Source of the DNA: Nannobrachium achirus
Taxonomy: Eukaryota; Chordata; Actinopteri; Myctophiformes; Myctophidae
DNA: 64,000 bases
Reading direction: 5' to 3'
Assembly (NCBI GenBank): GCA_963921795.1
Contig: OY997653.1
Span: 62,581,932-62,645,931 of the forward strand
Shown here: piece after piece, positions 41,917-52,614 of the stretch
How positions within the stretch are numbered: position 1 is the first letter of the stretch
How the letters are laid out: the number at the start of each line of letters is the position of its first letter
Notes under the pieces: generated by a model
What the model was told of the DNA's origin: nothing
What the model saw: only the letters and a program-made list of their open reading frames with translations
Database searches by the model: none
Program-made: the position numbers and the translations under genes

Positions 41917-44900
41917 TCCATCAGACTGTTATTACTACAGGTTGGTCCATCAGACTGTTATTACTACAGGTTGGTCCATCAGACTGTTATTACTACAGGT
42001 TGGTCCATCAGACTGTTATTACTACAGGTTGGTCCATCAGACTGTTATTACTACAGGTTGGTCCATCAGACTGTTATTACTACAGGTTGGTCCATCAGAC
42101 TGTTAATACTACAGGTTGGTCCATCAGACTGTTATTACTACAGGTTGGTCTATCAGACTGTTATTACTACAGGTTGGTCTATCAGACTGTTATTACTACA
42201 GGTTGGTCTATCAGACTGTTATTACTACAGGTTGGTCTATCAGACTGTTATTACTACAGGTTGGTCTATCAGACTGTTATTACTACAGGTTGGTCCATCA
42301 GACTGTTAATACTACAGGTTGGTCTATCAGACTGTTATTACTACAGGTTGGTCCATCAGACTGTTATTACTACAGGTTGGTCCATCAGACTGTTATTACT
42401 ACAGGTTGGTCCATCAGACTGTTATTACTACAGGTTGGTCCATCAGACTGTTATTACTACAGGTTGGTCTATCAGACTGTTATTACTACAGGTTGGTCTA
42501 TCAGACTGTTATTACTACAGGTTGGTCCATCAGACTGTTATTACTACAGGTTGGTCTATCAGACTGTTATTACTACAGGTTGGTCTATCAGACTGTTATT
42601 ACTACAGGTTGGTCCATCAGACTGTTATTACTACAGGTTGGTCCATCAGACTGTTATTACTACAGGTTGGTCCATCAGACTGTTATTACTACAGGTTGGT
42701 CCATCAGACTGTTATTACTACAGGTTGGTCCATCAGACTGTTATTACTACAGGTTGGTCCATCAGACTGTTATTACTACAGGTTGGTCTATCAGACTGTT
42801 ATTACTACAGGTTGGTCCATCAGACTGTTATTACTACAGGTTGGTCTATCAGACTGTTATTACTACAGGTTGGTCCATCAGACTGTTATTACTACAGGTT
42901 GGTCCATCAGACTGTTATTACTACAGGTTGGTCCATCAGACTGTTATTACTACAGGTTGGTCCATCAGACTGTTATTACTACAGGTTGGTCCATCAGACT
43001 GTTATTACTACAGGTTGGTCTATCAGACTGTTATTACTACAGGTTGGTCCATCAGACTGTTATTACTACAGGTTGGTCCATCAGACTGTTATTACTACAG
43101 GTTGGTCTATCAGACTGTTATTACTACAGGTTGGTCCATCAGACTGTTATTACTACAGGTTGGTCTATCAGACTGTTATTACTACAGGTTGGTCCATCAG
43201 ACTGTTATTACTACAGGTTGGTCCATCAGACTGTTATTACTACAGGTTGGTCCATCAGACTGTTAATACTACAGGTTGGTCCATCAGACTGTTATTACTA
43301 CAGGTTGGTCTATCAGACTGTTATTACTACAGGTTGGTCCATCAGACTGTTATTACTACAGGTTGGTCCATCAGACTGTTATTACTACAGGTTGGTCCAT
43401 CAGACTGTTATTACTACAGGTTGGTCCATCAGACTGTTATTACAACAGGTTGGTCCATCAGACTGTTATTACTACAGGTTGGTCCATCAGAATGTTATTA
43501 CTACAGGTTGGTCTATCAGACTGTTATTACTACAGGTTGGTCCATCAGACTGTTATTACTACAGGTTGGTCCATCAGACTGTTAATACTACAGGTTGGTC
43601 CATCAGACTGTTAATACTACAGGTTGGTCCATCAGACTGTTATTACTACAGGTTGGTCTATCAGACTGTTATTACTACAGGTTGGTCCATCAGACTGTTA
43701 TTACTACAGGTTGGTCCATCAGACTGTTATTACTACAGGTTGGTCCATCAGACTGTTATTACTACAGGTTGGTCCATCAGACTGTTATTACTACAGGTTG
43801 GTCCATCAGACTGTTATTACTACAGGTTGGTCCATCAGACTGTTATTACTACAGGTTGGTCTATCAGACTGTTATTACTACAGGTTGGTCTATCAGACTG
43901 TTATTACTACAGGTTGGTCTATCAGACTGTTATTACTACAGGTTGGTCTATCAGACTGTTATTACTACAGGTTGGTCCATCAGACTGTTATTACTACAGG
44001 TTGGTCCATCAGACTGTTATTACTACAGGTTGGTCCATCAGACTGTTATTACTACAGGTTGGTCTATCAGACTGTTATTACTACAGGTTGGTCCATCAGA
44101 CTGTTATTACTACAGGTTGGTCCATCAGACTGTTATTACAACAGGTTGGTCCATCAGAATGTTATTACTACAGGTTGGTCCATCAGACTGTTATTACTAC
44201 AGGTTGGTCCATCAGACTGTTATTACTACAGGTTGGTCCATCAGACTGTTATTACAACAGGTTGGTCCATCAGAATGTTATTACTACAGGTTGGTCCATC
44301 AGACTGTTATTACTACAGGTTGGTCCATCAGACTGTTATTACTACAGGTTGGTCCATCAGACTGTTATTACTACAGGTTGGTCCATCAGACTGTTATTAC
44401 AACAGGTTGGTCCATCAGACTGTTATTACTACAGGTTGGTCCATCAGACTGTTATTACTACAGGTTGGTCCATCAGACTGTTATTACAACAGGTTGGTCC
44501 ATCAGAATGTTATTACTACAGGTTGGTCCATCAGACTGTTATTACTACAGGTTGGTCCATCAGACTGTTATTACTACAGGTTGGTCCATCAGACTGTTAT
44601 TACAACAGGTTGGTCCATCAGACTGTTATTATTACAGGTTGGTCCATCAGACTGTTATTACTACAGGTTGGTCCATCAGACTGTTATTACTACAGGTTGG
44701 TCCATCAGACTGTTATTACTACAGGTTGGTCTATCAGACTGTTATTACTACAGGTTGGTCCATCAGACTGTTATTACTACAGGTTGGTCCATCAGACTGT
44801 TATTACTACAGGTTGGTCCATCACACTGTTATTACTACAGGTTGGACCATCAGACTGTTATTACTACAGGTTGGTCCATCAGACTGTTATTACTACAGGT

Positions 44901-45568
44901 TGGTCCATCAGACTGTTATTACTACAGGTTGGTCCATCAGACTGTTATTACTACAGGTTGGTCCATCAGACTGTTATTACTACAGGTTGGTCCATCAGAC
45001 TGTTATTACTACAGGTTGGTCCATCAGACTGTTATTACTACAGGTTGGACCATCAGACTGTTATTACTACAGGTTGGTCTATCAGACTGTTATTACTACA
45101 GGTTGGTCCATCAGACTGTTATTACTACAGGTTGGTCCATCAGACTGTTATTACTACAGGTTGGTCCATCAGACTGTTATTACTACAGGTTGGTCCATCA
45201 GACTGTTATTACTACAGGTTGGTCCATCAGACTGTTATTACTACAGGTTGGTCCATCAGACTGTTATTACTACAGGTTGGTCCATCAGACTGTTATTACT
45301 ACAGGTTGGTCCATCAGACTGTTATTACTACAGGTTGGTCTATCAGACTGTTATTACTACAGGATGGTCCATCACACTGTTATTACTACAGGTTGGTCCA
45401 TCAGACTGTTATTACTACAGGTTGGTCCATCAGACTGTTATTACTACAGGTTGGTCCATCAGACTGTTATTACTACAGGTTGGTCCATCAGACTGTTATT
45501 ACTACAGGTTGGTCCATCAGACTGTTATTACTACAGGTTGGTCTATCAGACTGTTATTACTACAGGTG
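41917..45568. repeat. 29-bp minisatellite, about 126 copies
   Basis: Unit starts TCCATCAGACTGTTATTACT and ends ACAGGTTGG. Variants are TCTATC, TTAATAC, ACAACAGG, AGAATG, CACACTG and GGACC. The linked pair ACAACAGG plus AGAATG recurs at 4-unit spacing (116 bp; for example AGAATG at 44155, 44271 and, 8 units later, 44503). Frames stay open since none of the three readings of the unit has a stop. Confidence 0.97.
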
Positions 45569-45669
45569 GGTGATTTACATTCCTGTTTGGAACCACATTT
45601 AAATAGTGAAGCTGCAGGTTCAGGTGACACTGACTGCATGCAGGCAAAAGGTTAACGCAACAATCTTGT

Positions 45670-45775
45670 GGTGTTTTGTGGCCGAGGCCGAGTGGGCAGA
45701 GAATGAGAGGGAATCCAAGGTCACCAGTCCAACCCTCGGCTCGCCCAGAGTCGAAGTGTCCCTGAGCAAAACACT
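45670..45775 (+). mobile_element. partial family T-like SINE
   Basis: GCCGAGTGGGCAGAGAATG then GTCGAAGTGTCCCTGAGCAA resembles the T SINE body (GTCGAAGTGTCCTTGGGCAA at 53.9 kb, reversed). It runs straight into the 34-bp minisatellite. Confidence 0.45.
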
Positions 45776-45810
45776 TGCAATACACTTACACCTAATGCAC
45801 ATAGAGCAGA

Positions 45811-45844
45811 ACCCTAACCCTAACCCTAACCCTAACCCTAACCC
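45811..45844. repeat. interstitial telomeric repeat (CCCTAA)n
   Basis: Almost six perfect CCCTAA units, the vertebrate telomere motif in reverse, inside the 34-bp array. Confidence 0.93.
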
Positions 45845-46084
45845 ACTTACACCTAATGCACATAGAGCAGAACAGAACAATACACTTACACCTAATGCAC
45901 ATAGAGCAGAACAATACACTTACACCTAATGCACATAGAGCAGAACAATACACTTACACCTAATGCACATAGAGCAGAACAATACACTTACACCTAATGC
46001 ACATAGAGCAGAACAATACACTTACACCTAATGCACATAGAGCAGACCAGAACAATACACTTACACCTAATGCACATAGAGCAG

Positions 46085-46108
46085 AACCCTAACCCTAACC
46101 CTAACCCA
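46085..46108. repeat. interstitial telomeric repeat, second block
   Basis: Four CCCTAA-type units at the equivalent position of another 34-bp unit (after GAGCAGAA). Confidence 0.9.
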
Positions 46109-46259
46109 CTTACACCTAATGCACAGCAGAACACCTAATGCACATAGAGCAGAACACCTAATGCACATAGAGCAGAACACTTACACCTAATGCACACAGA
46201 GCAGAACAGGCTAAATGTATTCAGTCAGAGCTTTGGGTGGGCAGTCTCAGAACCAGGGG

Positions 46260-46502
46260 TAGGGCTGTCACGATTATGACATTTCACATGACGATTAATT
46301 GTCACTCAAATAATTGCGATTAACAATTTAATTGTGTATTTGTCGTTGACAATTACCGTACATTTCTGTTTGGCTTTTAGGCTTTGAAGTTGCACGTGGT
46401 AATCATGACACATAACGTAAAATATACAAAGAAATTACTGACATATTTGACAATGTTATACTTAAAAAAGAACATTGATAGTGGAAATAGCAGATCTACA
46501 AG
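46260..46502 (-). mobile_element. family D hAT-like element cut inside its hairpin
   Basis: Begins TAGGGCTGTCACGATTATGA and matches the complete copy at 63.4 kb (reversed) up to the left HP arm. It stops after GCAGATCTACAAG. The second half is absent. Confidence 0.85.
46479..46502 (+). repeat. HP half-hairpin (left arm only, family D)
   Basis: ATAGTGGAAATAGCAGATCT then ACAAG, then unrelated sequence. The break lies inside the arm. Confidence 0.85.
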
Positions 46503-46680
46503 AGTATTTTTCTGTGGCAAGACTTGGCCTTGTCCGTGGCAAATTCTAGATGTTGTTTTTTACAAACCAGGCTAACTCTTTGTTTGTTTGTCTATACATT
46601 TTGTAGGTCTGTGGCAAAAATAGATTTTAGACAAAAATGTCCACCACAAGCCAGCATAGCAATGACAATGCAATGTTGGG

Positions 46681-46806
46681 CTACTGTGATTGGTCAGAGG
46701 TTGGTCAGTAGTTGAGTGTAGTCTACTGTGATTGGTCAGAGGTTGGTCAGTAGTTGAGTGTAGTCTACTGTGATTGGTCAGAGGTTGGTCAGTAGTTGAG
46801 TGAAGC
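46681..46806. repeat. 42-bp tandem repeat, 3 copies
   Basis: Unit CTACTGTGATTGGTCAGAGG then TTGGTCAGTAGTTGAGTG. Confidence 0.95.
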
Positions 46807-47644
46807 GAGAGAAAAGCAGAGACAAGTTTGGAAGAGACAGGAGCCAATTTTCCAAAAAGTACAAAGTAAACATCTCTAACATTTCCATTGACCATTCATG
46901 AACACAAGATATCCCTAGAGGGAAAAACCTCCATACTTCTGTCACAAATTCCCCACAGCATGATCAAGTAATAAAAGCATCGCTTCCAGCAGCGCTGGCT
47001 GTAGTTAGGCGGACGATCATACAAATAATTGATTTGTGTTTTTTGATTGAACATTGGAACATAACATATGAATTCATATGTTTGAATTCCGTTTGGTTAC
47101 TTTTTAGGCTTCATAATAATAATGGTTGCGAGTAATAAGTAATAAGCAGTTGCATGGCGAATCATTGGTGTGGTTTAGACTTTAGGATTGATACCTGGGG
47201 GGCCTCGATCCATGACATATACAGTTTAAATGTTTAAGTGACAACAACGTAGGTATAAAGAATAAAGATGAAGATTCCCAGTTGTGTGATTGAATGAAAC
47301 TGTACTGTAAGTGTGCGGCCAATCTCTGGCAGTGCTTGGTGTCTCTCTATCCATTCTGCACCGTGAGGAGTGTATGAGCTGTAGGCTTGGCCGGCACAAG
47401 ACAGAACAGACTCCAAGACCATCAACAGGGAAGAACAGACGGCCCTGAGAGAGTGGTGTCTGAATTCCTCCAGACACAGCCTGTCTGGTGGTGGTGGGGG
47501 AGTGGGGGGGGGGGGGGGGGGGGGGGGCACGGAGGGCTGGGGTGCGGGGGAGGCTCGGGAGAAAGTGCAGAAGAACTCACCAATAATTGCTTTCGCCCAT
47601 GACAGCTCGACTCTAGTTTTCATCATTTTAAGAGCCATTTAGGC
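46807..47644. other. no feature recognised
   Basis: Includes a G run at 47505-47527; otherwise unremarkable. Confidence 0.4.
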
Positions 47645-48000
47645 CTAGGCCAGACGGAGCTGGATATTTCATATATAACCCGGTTTTTCAGATATCCACA
47701 CAGAAAAATATCTAGGTCCACACGACAAAGATATCTAGGTCTAAAATAATCTGAGCCCCCAGACCTCCACTAGGGGGACAAGCACACACACACAGTAAAG
47801 TCTTCAGAGATATCCGGGTTCCATGCCTACACAGATCCAGTGAATCGGATATTTGTCAATGTCTTCAATATTTATCCGGTTTCAAAAATATCCAGTTTCG
47901 CGGCAGAAATATCCAGCTTTGTGTGGCTGCAAGCCCCAACCAAAAAAGAAATGTCTAGCTTCAGAAATATCCATGCTCTGTGTAGCCGGCACCTCAGACC
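47645..48000. mobile_element. possible MITE with ATATCC subterminal repeats
   Basis: About ten copies of AAATATCC/GATATCC or the reverse complement lie within 330 bp. CCAGACGGAGCTGGATATTT at one side is weakly inverted relative to GAAATATCCATGCTCTGTG at the other. Such motif clusters are typical of transposase-binding subterminal regions. Confidence 0.4.
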
Positions 48001-48029
48001 GGGTACGCATTATTGCGTATTATTATTTT

Positions 48030-48428
48030 ATGCTTTAACTATTGAAAAATAGAGAACATTTGAATTTTGAGCCGAATTTGACCCAATTCTATAAGTGTTT
48101 TTTTTAATCCTTCTAAGGTTTTTTGAAACACCTATGTTTCTATGTCAGTGGTTCTCAAACTTTTTCATGTGAAGGACCCCCAAAATTATATGTATTTGGC
48201 CCCCCCCCCCCCCCCCATCTCAAAATATTTAGTTCCGGAGACCACCCAGAAGCAAAATCTGAGTTCCAAATATTCGCTTTAAAAATACATAATATTCAAA
48301 GATTTGCACACATTTTCACGACTTTTTTCAAAAATAGCAGATCTACAAGCTCGCAGTCTGTGAGCTTGTATATCTGCTATTTTTCAATAGTTAAAGCATT
48401 CAATAATTCTAGGCCTAAATGTATTTAA
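48030..48428 (+). mobile_element. family B composite, internally shortened
   Basis: GCTTTAACTATTGAAAAATA begins it. The hAT-like CAGTGGTTCTCAAACTTTTT is at about 48147, and it ends CTAGGCCTAAATGTATTTAA. The first HP is lost and the second is shortened. Confidence 0.7.
48327..48386. repeat. HP hairpin, inner stem deleted (family B)
   Basis: CAAAAATAGCAGATCTACAA, then GCTCGCAGTCTGTGAGC, then TTGTATATCTGCTATTTTTC. Confidence 0.85.
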
Positions 48429-48788
48429 AGAACCGGTGGAGCTATTGACTGTTAGATTGCATTGCTCTTATTGTTGTATTGTATTGTTTGTGCAGGGAAT
48501 GCAATTATTTGTATTTATTTATTTTTATTATTATGACGTGAAATCAAGTGTTTTCATCCATAATATAGAGGGAAGGAGGGGGTTAGATGTGGGACGAAGG
48601 AGAATGCAATAAGAATCAGGGGAGGAGGAAAGCGAGGGGAAAGAGAGGGCAGCCCTGGTAAAGCCATAGTAACGCTGGCTGGCAATGGCGACGCTTTCTG
48701 ATGCCAAAACCCCAAGTCTCTCCAGATGCTTTCACAGCAGCCCCTGGTACCTTGCCCAGCACAACCTTCTCAGAAACACACAGGAATA
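48429..48788. other. no feature recognised
   Basis: No gene or recurrent repeat was recognised. Confidence 0.4.
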
Positions 48789-48875
48789 CATTCCTCCTGG
48801 GGCGTCACAAGGGGGAGGAAAGTGGGACTGAGTTACCAGGGCCCAAGGTGGAGGGGCCCTAGTAACTTTAGCTAT

Positions 48876-48953
48876 TGAAAAATAGCAGATATACAAGCTC
48901 ACAGCGCGGCACCGAGTGCCGCGCTGCGAGCTTGTAGATCTGCTATTTTTGAA
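48876..48953. repeat. HP hairpin, near-perfect (B in L)
   Basis: GAAAAATAGCAGATATACAA pairs with TTGTAGATCTGCTATTTTTG. The inner stem is GCGCGGCACCGAGTGCCGCG. Confidence 0.9.
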
Positions 48954-49167
48954 AAGTCGTGAAAATGTGTGCAAATCTTTGAATATATGTATTTTTTAAG
49001 CGAGCATTTGTAACTCAAATTTTGCTTCTGGGGTGGTCCCTGGAACTAAATATTTTGAGATGGGGGTCTGTGGCCAAATACATATAAATTTGGGGGTCCT
49101 TCACATGAAAAAGTTTGAGCAACACTGACATGGAAACATAGGTTTCTTGCACACATTTTCGAAATTT

Positions 49168-49246
49168 TTCAAAAATAGCAGATCTACAAGCTCGCAGCGC
49201 GGCACTCGGTGCCGCGCTGTGAGCTTGTATATCTGCTATTTTTCAA
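49168..49246. repeat. HP hairpin, near-perfect (B in L, second)
   Basis: CAAAAATAGCAGATCTACAA pairs with TTGTATATCTGCTATTTTTC. The inner stem is GCGCGGCACTCGGTGCCGCG. Confidence 0.9.
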
Positions 49247-49404
49247 TAGTTAACATTCATGTGGGGCCCACAGTGAATCCTTGTACCCAGGGCCCAGAAT
49301 TTGGTGTGACGCCCCTGCATTCCTCATTCCATTTATTGTTGTTTTGTTACATTTTTGTCATGGGAGACGACTAGGCCTGAAGGCTGCCTTTGGACGTGTA
49401 CACA

Positions 49405-49731
49405 TTCACGGCTGGGCTATGCTACACAAAGTCTTTTTACGCGCGTCAGTGCGTACACGGGGCGTGCGTGCATATGCGCGTTTTGGAAAGATCCAGTATA
49501 TATCAATGATATCGGCTACACCAGGCGCACGGATAGCGCGAACCACAAGATAAGCATTCCCTAAAAATAGGATCGGTTCTATTTTTTTACGCACGCGTAT
49601 GCATTTTGGACACAGACTCCCTCGTCTGTGTACAAATACTCTGTGCACATATACTCCCTCCTTGGTGTAGCCAGGGACTTTGCGCGCACACACAGACAGT
49701 GCACGCGTTTTCTGGTGTAGCCCTGCCGTAA
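49405..49731. mobile_element. possible foldback element
   Basis: TTCACGGCTGGGCTA and TAGCCCTGCCGTAA are inverted ends. A second inner pair GGCTACACCAGG/TGGTGTAGCC is present. No target duplication. Confidence 0.5.
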
Positions 49732-50070
49732 AGTGTATTACCCCCGTAGGCCAGGATGTGTATTACAGTATGTAGTACAGTAGTTTTTGAAATAATATTT
49801 TTCAGATTTTTTTCTATGAAAGCCAAAGGTGTAAGTTATCAAATAGTTTTGGAATTTTGTTTCTTACTGCTACAGAGGCTGAGTAATCGTTTTCCAGAAA
49901 AAAACAGTGGGTCATTTTCAAATCAGACTTAGGTATTTAAGGCTTTATTAAAATCGGACTTAGGCCTGAATGGGTTAAAAAGTAGTTTTTTGTAATGTGT
50001 TCTAATCTGTTTCTATCCACCTGTTTCCGCGAGAATCTACTGTAGCATTATTTGCGGGACACTTCCGGTT
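49732..50070. other. no feature recognised
   Basis: Only GGCCTGAATGGGTTAA at about 49962 recalls the outer end of family B. Confidence 0.4.
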
Positions 50071-50130
50071 AACAGCAGACATACAAGCTCACGTTGCGTC
50101 GCAGATGCAACCGTTGTGAGCTTGTAGATC
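50071..50130. repeat. HP hairpin, diverged, no recognised host
   Basis: AACAGCAGACATACAAGCTC, then ACGTTGCGTCGCAGATGCAA, then GTTGTGAGCTTGTAGATC. Confidence 0.75.
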
Positions 50131-50509
50131 ACTCTCGGCTTCGGCGCCAGAAGCTGCCTGCACATTCTGCGCAATGCATGATGGGACGTTGGAAAGTTGT
50201 GGATAGGTAGATAACGCAGATTATATGACAGTCTGGCTAACCCTGCTTCACACCAAGTGGTTTAACGGATCGCGACTGTCAGATCCAATCATTTCAAATC
50301 AAAAATCAATCAATCAAATCAAATCAAATCAATGTCAAGGTCAATCTGAGAAGCATTCTGAAAGTGTAAATGGTGCACAGGTGGTTGGTCCTCTAACTGT
50401 AACATAGTGTTGTTGCAGAGGTGACGCACGGATCTGCCCATTAGCCTACATTAAGCAAGGCCTCTAAAACAACACTTCTTGGGCACAGCTTAACATACAA
50501 CTAGCCATC
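50131..50509. other. no feature recognised
   Basis: Contains a short AATCAAATC-type repeat at about 50285-50330. Confidence 0.4.
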
Positions 50510-50517
50510 CAATAGAA

Positions 50518-50907
50518 CAGTGGTTCTTAACCATAGGTCCCCAGATGATTAACTTGTTTTCTCACTCAACAGTAAACAAACCAACATACAGTTTAAGTGT
50601 ATAGAGGGTATCTGTACATTTCTAAAGTGACAATTTAAGAACGTTTTAATACCTCTAAAATGACAAACTACACATTGGCCAAATTGTCCAATATTAGAGG
50701 CAGAAATTGTGAAAATAGCCGATCTACATGCTCACAACGCCTCGCAACGCAAGGCGTTGTGAGCATGTAGATCTGCTATTTTCACAATAGAACCGTGTTA
50801 TACAAAATGTAATGCCTCAACTCTTAGTGTTCTTCAGGGTGGAGGGGGTCCCCAGTTAAAATATGATTATTTTGGCGGTCGCAGCCAGAGAAGTTTGAGA
50901 ACCACTG
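50518..50907 (+). mobile_element. family R hAT element with HP hairpin
   Basis: CAGTGGTTCTTAACCATAGG to GAAGTTTGAGAACCACTG. The flanks CAATAGAA and CGATAGAA match at 7 of 8. Confidence 0.85.
50706..50788. repeat. HP hairpin, near-perfect (family R)
   Basis: ATTGTGAAAATAGCCGATCT pairs with AGATCTGCTATTTTCACAAT. Here ACATGCTC/GAGCATGT replaces ACAAGCTC/GAGCTTGT in both arms. The inner stem is GCCTCGCAACGCAAGGC. Confidence 0.92.
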
Positions 50908-50915
50908 CGATAGAA

Positions 50916-51921
50916 CACACAAGACTGAGATTAAGTATATTTATTTCCAAGGGGATGGCTTCAGTAAGAAAGACACAACACAAATCATGCTGCCGTCTAC
51001 TGAACCCAGACAGAGCCTCAGCTCAAGTTGCAGGTCGTCATAAAGGAGATAATGTCCAGATGCCTGCTTGGAATCATTCATTCAGAAGAACAGAGGATTC
51101 TGGAGGGGGCTTTTTAAGGAGCTATTCATCTCTCCAGTCAGCTGTTGAAGAACATCTAAAGGCTACTTTTAACCAAACCGATTCGGCCGTGAATCGGCAG
51201 CGGAAGGCGGCGGATAGCGTCTGTTGCCGAACGGGAGCTCATCGCCAGGTTTTCGGCAGCGGGTCGGGAACGTTATCGACCAATATCGACCGAAAACTGG
51301 AAAACTGGACTTGCTCAGTTTTGTTGAGTTGCCCCTGGCCGTCGGTAAGATTGAGGGAGTTGTAGAATAGTTTGCTACTGCTGCAAAACCAAGCCAAAAT
51401 AAGCCAGAGACATTTTCCCGTCGCATATTTTTACTAAATACCATATTATCAATCTCAACTCTCAATTCCTATTCCAATCTGATCCAAAGCAAAGCTATAA
51501 TAGTGCAGCAGCTGCCCGTGTTGTTTTTTTCCCCTCCTCTGCACGGAGAACCGCGGAGAACACAGAGTGCCTCCGGGTCCGGTTGCCAGATTCTGTGAGT
51601 GAAATAAGCGACCAGGTCTATGAAAATAAGCCCAAAAGCAGCGACCAGTTTCACCTCTGAGCTCTATATTACATTAGTTATTTTATAAAATAATGTTGAA
51701 AGCAAGGCCAAATAAGCAACTACACTTCAGAAACAAGCCCAAACAAAAGCAACCCACAACTAGCAACATTATAGGAAAACAGGATCAACGTTGCTTATAA
51801 CGAGCAGACTACAGTCGGCGAAAAAATAAAAATAATAATAAGTGCTTAGTTTTTTGCAGTTCTTTGCAGTCTGTGTACAGTCAGAAGGAGTCTCCTGTAG
51901 GCTGTTTGGTGTGGAGACACC
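50916..51921. other. no feature recognised
   Basis: A 156-codon frame (50895-51365) has no recognisable motif and starts inside the family R flank, so I do not call it a gene. Confidence 0.4.
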
Positions 51922-52075
51922 TTAAAGGCCAGACCGCACTAATGCAACAAGTCACTCACAACTCCTTGCAACTCCAAATGCAAGTCCTTGCAACCGACCA
52001 TTGCGGTCTGCGGATAAAAGGCTGCAAGTAGTTGCATGTTGCAAGGAATAGCAGGAAGTTGCGCTGGTGTGCACA
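51922..52075 (+). mobile_element. family Q TTAA-type MITE, copy 2, right end lost
   Basis: TTAAAGGCCAGACCGCACTA matches copy 1 at 24.67 kb. It is interrupted at 52076 by family D. Confidence 0.65.
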
Positions 52076-52419
52076 TAGGGCTGTCACAATTATTACATAA
52101 TCGTCTAATCGCAATTATTTGAGGTAATCGCAATTATTTTTGTATGATCGTCATAATAGTTTCCATGTTGAGAAATGTTAATATAGTTACAAACACTTTT
52201 AAAAAGTAGTGGAACTAGCCGATATACAAGCTCACAATGCTTCGCAATGCGATGCATTGTGAGCTTGTAGAGCTTTAGAGATCGGCTATTTCCACTATCA
52301 ATGTTCTTTTTTAAGTATAACATTTTCAAATATGTCAGTAATTTCTTTGTATATTTAAGTTATGTGTCATGATTGCCATGTGCAACTTCAAAGCCTAAAA
52401 GCCAAACAGAAATGTAATT
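52076..52419 (+). mobile_element. family D hAT-like element, 3'-truncated, with HP
   Basis: TAGGGCTGTCACAATTATTA through the HP to CCAAACAGAAATGTAATTG, then breaks off. Inserted in family Q. Confidence 0.8.
52207..52296. repeat. HP hairpin with 10-bp insertion in right arm (family D)
   Basis: TAGTGGAACTAGCCGATATA pairs with ATCGGCTATTTCCACTA. AGCTTTAGAG is inserted in the right arm. Confidence 0.88.
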
Positions 52420-52614
52420 GGTGCCATGGCATTGGTCCGACATTTCACTGTTCCTCCATCTCATTAGTCCGAATCTGGTGAATGTTAACCTGGTGAAAAT
52501 ACTATGCCTAAACCTAAACCTAACCCTAACCTCAGTAAAACTATGCCTAAACCTAACCCTAACCAAATTAGGACTAATGAGATGTAGGACTTATGGACAG
52601 TCCCCAATGTAATT
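52420..52614. mobile_element. possible insertion with AATGTAATTG on both sides
   Basis: The family D sequence AATGTAATTG at about 52410 recurs at 52605-52614. Between them is a segment with inverted repeats CATCTCATTAGTCC/GGACTAATGAGATG and telomere-like CCTAAACCTAACCCTAACC. Confidence 0.4.

Larger units (their letters stand above)
45776..46208. repeat. 34-bp minisatellite with embedded telomere-type repeats
   Basis: Unit contains CACTTACACCTAATGCACAT and AGAGCAGAACAATA, about 10 copies with some shortened. Two copies are interrupted by (CCCTAA)n at 45811-45844 and 46085-46108. Confidence 0.93.
48797..49317 (-). mobile_element. family L hAT-like element carrying family B, copy 2, perfect TSD
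   Basis: CTGGGGCGTCACAAGGGGGA to GGTGTGACGCCCCTG. Exact 8-bp flanks CATTCCTC (48789-48796 and 49318-49325). It contains the B interior with two full HP hairpins, in the same order as the 15.1 kb copy. Confidence 0.92.

Noticed and set aside
41917-45568. CRISPR-like array (29-bp direct repeats)
   Set aside because: The units are contiguous with no unique spacers, and the window is from an animal genome.
42000-45655. Open frame of 1200 codons and overlapping ones
   Set aside because: They are the 29-bp minisatellite cycling through three stop-free readings. No start context, splice sites or non-repeat domain supports a gene.
50895-51365. 156-codon frame
   Set aside because: No recognisable motif; it starts within the flank of family R and has no splice-site or coding-bias support that I can see.
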